A stretch of 64,000 bases of DNA from positions 5,756,346 through 5,820,345 of the forward strand of contig JAVLUZ010000143.1 in assembly GCA_036768485.1 (NCBI GenBank), written 5' to 3'. Both the position numbers and the translations under genes were made by a program. Source of the stretch: Mermis nigrescens. Its lineage: Eukaryota; Nematoda; Enoplea; Mermithida; Mermithidae. Under the pieces are notes generated by a model, which was not told the origin of the DNA, made no database searches, and saw only the letters and a list, made by a program, of their open reading frames with translations. Below, piece after piece: positions 60,333 through 64,000 of this stretch (its first letter is position 1; each line of letters starts with the position of its first letter).

Positions 60333-61051
60333 TCTGGAAGCCATTTCCTGTTCATGTAGGTTTCAAAACAATTTTAACATCTATTTTTGCATAGTTTTCT
60401 TCTATTTTCATGTAAAAATTTCGATGTTTCGCATCAAATGCTATAAATACAGGAAATCAAGCAGTAAATCATGCTTCTAGACGTCTATCCGCCTTGAGTT
60501 CACAAATTTTTCGGCGCTTTGCGCCTGATTTTTGTTAAAGTCAAAGAAATATAATGATTTTTTCGCACAAAATTGTCTAACATTTTAAAATTTTTGGAAA
60601 AAATATTGCGTCAGGTGATTTTATGCAAAAGTATACCATGTAAAACACCGCAAAAAATGCCATTTTGCGCATTAAGAGCAAATTTTTGGACCTATTTTTG
60701 ACTTTTTCTGGAAAAGTTGGGATACCGCCTTCCCCCTCTTAAGAAAATTCTAGATCCGCCACGGATCCTATATATCTTTAAAATGCAGAATTTGCATTTA
60801 GAATGGAAAAATGCCAACTATTTCGGCGCTTCGCGCCGTTTTGAGTCTTTTTTTAGTAATTTTTGGCGTGAGAAACCCATAAATTAGCTGAAATACACTA
60901 CCAAAGATCGAAAACCCTGTTTTGCCACACTAAAATCGCTACTGTACTATGTTATAGGCTGTGAAGAAAGCCTATTATATAGTACAGTAGCGATTTTCCC
61001 AAACGTTTCGTGTAGTATTTGCATTTGTTTGATTAAAAGTTGCTTGTGCCT

Positions 61052-61311
61052 CACACCTGGGCGTGGGGGGTATGCACCCCCCCCAGAAACCAAAATACCC
61101 CCCCCAGAAATCAAAATACCCCCCCCCAGAATTCAATTTTTGAAAATTTTTTCGTCTTTTTCGCAATTTTTGATGCCAATGGATAGTGCTTGATGAGAAA
61201 CGTCGAAAAATGGTGTTTTTATCGCCATACCACCATTTTTAAGGCCATTTTTCGACCTTCAAAAAAATCTTGCACCCCCCCCCCCCAGAATTTTCTTGCT
61301 GCCCACGTATG
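61052..61311 (-). mobile_element. F1 MITE, perfect TSD
   Basis: 260 bases, starts CACACCTGGGCGTGGGG, ends CTGCCCACGTATG, flanked by TTGTGCCT at 61044-61051 and 61312-61319. Confidence 0.9.
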
Positions 61312-61501
61312 TTGTGCCTTATCCTTTTTCATGTTCTCATCATGACACTTCTTCGTATATAGTGTGCGTTTAAAGCATGATTTAAAACCGGGAAATTGTC
61401 CATAAATCACCCGGGAAACCCGAGAATTTATTTTGGGAAACCAGTGGCCGCCCTGAGATAATATGTGTATGTACATTGCCTACTTGTTTATGGGGGTTCA
61501 C

Positions 61502-61741
61502 CATAGGTGGGCAGCACCGAAATTCTGGGAGGGAGGGGGTGAAAAAAATTTTCAAAGGTCAAAAATGGTCTTAAAAGTGGTCGTATGGCAAAACCATTTT
61601 TTGACGTTTCTCATCGAGCACTATCCAATGGCATCAAAAAATCGCTAGAAACAAAACAAAATTTCAAAGCTTGAATTCTAGAGGGGGGTATTTCAACTTA
61701 TGGGGGTGCATACCCCCGACCCCCCCCCAAGCCAACGTGTG
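61502..61741 (+). mobile_element. F1 MITE, 7/8 TSD
   Basis: 240 bases, starts CATAGGTGGGCAGCACC, ends GCCAACGTGTG, flanked by GGGTTCAC (61494-61501) and GGGTTCAA (61742-61749). Confidence 0.87.
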
Positions 61742-62613
61742 GGGTTCAACCCCTTAGAACTATGGCTACTGACCCCACAAAATAGCTGCGGCTCACCAGA
61801 ATTGTCGATTTTTCATAAAAATTGCGATAGTGTGCTAATAATGGCCAGTATAGGATAAGCCAAAAAATTCTCAGAGCAAACGTGGCTTCAAAAATGTTCA
61901 TTCTGTAAGTATTTTTGTCTGTTTAGAAAAATGTTTTTCATCATGGACTATGTCAATACAAATTTAACCTTATTTTTCACACGCGGTACACCAACTTTCC
62001 CAAAACAGCCGGGAGTAGGTCCAAAAACGCCGTTTCTGTGCGAAATTTCGTTTTTTCGCCGTTTGCTTTACAGCCCTCCCGTTTTGTCTTCTTTTTTTAA
62101 GAGAATTAAGTGGGAATCACAACTAGACATGCATGTGAGAGGGAGACTTTAGGTCTAATCACACGGGCATGAGGTCTGAGCCCCCAAGAATCCGGCGACT
62201 TCCCTCAAATTGATAGACCCTTAGAGTTGAATTCTTGGCAATTTTATCGCATTGGACACCCCAGAATTTGACTGTTGGGTTTTATTAAACGCACCCGAAA
62301 TGAAGGGAAATAAAGGCCGAAAATCAATGAAATTTGAATATTTTTCCGATAAATGCTTTAAATCGACCAAAACATGCATATGTATATGCAGGAATGTTGT
62401 ACAGTATGTATGTTTCAACATTCTCGAGACTTTAGAGCAAGGTTATTTGAGGGCAGTAAAAATTCAGCTAATCGGTGTATGGCCTTTCATCCGATTGGAT
62501 ATGTACATACTGCCTATTGCACATTATACATATGTCTCTTAAACCTTGAGTTTTGGCACTCTGGTTCAATCTGGCTAGGAGCTTTGACAGCTTGACCGGC
62601 AGCCTCGCGCAAG
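61742..62613. other. intergenic, transposon debris
   Basis: A G-rich block at 62160-62275 (CACACGGGCATGAGG, CACCCCAGAATTTGACTG) resembles 46420-46625 and 6700-6850, suggesting a further repeat family. Open frames here (62252-62542 and others) are not recognised. Confidence 0.45.
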
Positions 62614-62867
62614 CATACGTGGGCAGCAAGAAAATTCTGGGGGGGGGGTGCAAGATTTTTTTGAAGGTCGAAAACTGGCCTTAAAAATGGTGGTATGGCG
62701 ATAAAAACACCATTTTTCGACGTTTCTCATCAAGCACTATACATTGGCATCAAAAAAATTGCGAAAAAAACGAAAAAAAATTTCAAAAATTGAATTCTGG
62801 GGAGGTATTTTGATTTCTGGGGGGGTATTTTGGTTTCTGGGGGTGCATACCCCCACGCCCAGGTGTG
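62614..62867 (+). mobile_element. F1 MITE, perfect TSD (best-preserved copy)
   Basis: 254 bases, starts CATACGTGGGCAGCAAG and ends CACGCCCAGGTGTG, flanked by CGCGCAAG at 62606-62613 and 62868-62875. Ends are inverted repeats CAxACxTGGGC. Confidence 0.93.
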
Positions 62868-63239
62868 CGCGCAAGAATACCTTAGTACGCACGCTAAAAC
62901 GAACTCTATATTTCGCGCTGTGAAGTGAGCAGTAATACCGCCAGGTATTATATTAGTTATTGTATTACTGTATAATCACTTGGGAAAGCCGAGGATAACT
63001 AAAATATTGCATTACTTATTGTACAATTAGCGAATCGGTTGATGCGAGGAGGCAGGTTTAAGAAACTGCACTTTGGCTGAATCATTAATATTTTCGGATC
63101 ACAACACTGTAAATAGTCTAAAGACTTTTGAAACAGACTGTAGTTTTAATGCTATTCTAGTATTGATGCCATTTTTGAGGTAACTTTTACCCAAAAATAC
63201 CTCAATCTTTGGTCCCACATATCGCGCAGCCAAACTCAA

Positions 63240-64000
63240 TGCAAGTGCAGTTTCGTAGCCCCAATATTTGTTGTTTCAAAAAACATTTACCTTTCATTTA
63301 TATGTTTAACAGCCATCGAATGATTAAAACATTTCCCACCTATCTTTTACCTGCTTTATACTCGAATGTATGTACGTACGAACATTCCTTTTACCATTAT
63401 AAGTTAGTACAATTTTGTAGCCCTATATTTGTTATTTCAAAAAAACATTTACCTTCAATTTTTTGACATGTTTAGAAGCCATCAAATCATCAAATATTTG
63501 GATCTATAGTGAGTACATATACAATTTACCCCCCAGCGTTTTTTAGCCGATCCATATAAGCTACAGTAACCAAACTTTACAAGGAGATAGCTATAAGCCT
63601 ATTGTACTAATCTGGCAAATTACGGTGTAAACCTACTGCTTTACACTCACAGTTTACAACGTACTAACATCATCTAAAAATTGTAAACGATTCGGTGGGT
63701 TTCAAACAAAGCAGTTTTTTGTATTTCAATCAACATCCTACATTGAAAAAAGTAAGTTTAAAGTAAATTGAAGTGTGTTTTTTTAATTTTTTTTAAAGCA
63801 GTAAGTTTACACCGTAAGTTAATCAATTTTGCCAGATTAGTACAATAGGCTTATAGCTATCTCCTTGTAAAGTTTGGTTACTGTAGCTTATATGGATCGG
63901 CTAAAAAACGCTGGGGGTAAATTGTATACTAGATCCAAATATTTTTCTTACCTATCTTTTACCCGCTGTAAGTACGAACATAATAGGAAAAGTTACCTAC
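63240..64000 (+). repeat. tandem pair of about 160-base repeats, second copy split
   Basis: Copy 1 (about 63247-63405) and copy 2 (63408-63491 plus 63945-64000) share GTAGCCCxATATTTGTT, AAAACATTTACCTT, TTTAxAAGCCATC and CCTATCTTTTACC. Copy 2 is interrupted by the fold-back element 63492-63944; the window ends inside it. Confidence 0.75.
63492..63944. mobile_element. fold-back MITE with arms of about 150 bases
   Basis: Left arm 63492-63643 and right arm 63795-63944 are near-identical inverted copies (landmarks GCGTTTTTTAGCCGATCC, GCTACAGTAACCAAAC, AAGGAGATAGCTATAAGCC) around a 150-base loop. The left arm has a roughly 9-base insertion near 63507; the right arm has about 7 extra bases near 63820. 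Outer ends are AAATATTT. No clear TSD because the flanks are AT-rich. Confidence 0.85.

Larger units (their letters stand above)
59330..60764 (+). mobile_element. F5 element, interrupted, 6/8 TSD
   Basis: Starts CAGGGGCTGATTTAAG and ends TAGATCCGCCACGG. Flanks GTCCTATG (59322-59329) and ATCCTATA (60765-60772). The host F2 motif TTGTCCTATATATCTTT reads through if the element is removed. Confidence 0.75.
58623..61454. mobile_element. TIR element with CCCGGGAA subterminal repeats (family F8), nested interior
   Basis: Starts AGGGTGGCCAGGGCCACTC and ends CAGTGGCCGCCCT. Flanks GAGATAAC (58615-58622) and GAGATAAT (61455-61462) match at 7 of 8. CCCGGGAA/TTCCCGGG units lie inside both ends (58641-58700 and 61387-61430). 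It contains F2, F5 and F1 copies. It starts 86 bases after the C9orf78 stop codon, so part may be transcribed. Confidence 0.82.

Overview
This is a 64 kb piece of an animal nuclear genome, most likely from an arthropod. It is AT-rich, has no operons or bacterial signals, and contains one 100-base assembly gap (38691-38790). Two intron-rich protein-coding genes lie on the + strand. Almost everything else is non-coding sequence packed with short, non-autonomous DNA transposons. The phylum is an inference from the protein sequences and intron layout; I cannot name the species.

Gene 1 (10918-38417) is a KAT8/MOF-type MYST histone acetyltransferase. It can be rebuilt as ten GT-AG exons with consistent phases, giving 415 codons: chromo-barrel, C2HC zinc finger and the full MYST catalytic core. 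Gene 2 (44025-58536) is a homologue of human C9orf78 / fission yeast Tls1, a spliceosome-associated protein. It can be rebuilt as eight exons giving 285 codons. Most exons of both genes are 54-222 bases, while introns run from 0.15 to 8 kb and hold much of the repeat load. The two genes are neighbours in the same orientation with about 5.6 kb between them; nothing shows that they are co-regulated.

Repeat layout. 1-10.9 kb: intergenic, with scattered MITEs, a (AAT)n tract, a perfectly bounded hAT-like MITE (4296-4723) and a 2.8 kb terminal-inverted-repeat element (6156-8973) sitting in the centre of a diverged palindrome. 11-38 kb: KAT8 introns, with an alternating-orientation array of a GGCCGGTTGCACC-type repeat (16.4-19.7 kb) and many MITEs. 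38.4-44 kb: intergenic, with the gap, a tRNA-like SINE head and a four-deep transposon nest (40911-43333). 44-58.5 kb: C9orf78 introns, with a 2.4 kb long-inverted-repeat element (45173-47588) and a five-deep nest (48977-53273). 58.6-64 kb: another nest of about five levels (58623-61454), further MITEs, and a fold-back element splitting a tandem repeat at the right end.

Many elements were delimited by pairs of flanking 8-base target-site duplications (TSDs), which fits the hAT superfamily (P and Merlin elements also make 8-9 base duplications). No open reading frame looks like a transposase, so all visible elements are non-autonomous. Two observations stand out. First, the hairpin core GCGAAGC/GCTTCGC, usually inside GGCGCGAAGCGCC, recurs about thirty times in families whose ends are unrelated. 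Second, at least four large elements share one architecture, with GC-rich short-unit arrays just inside the termini, and all four have been hit repeatedly by smaller transposons. All coordinates and match counts were read by eye.
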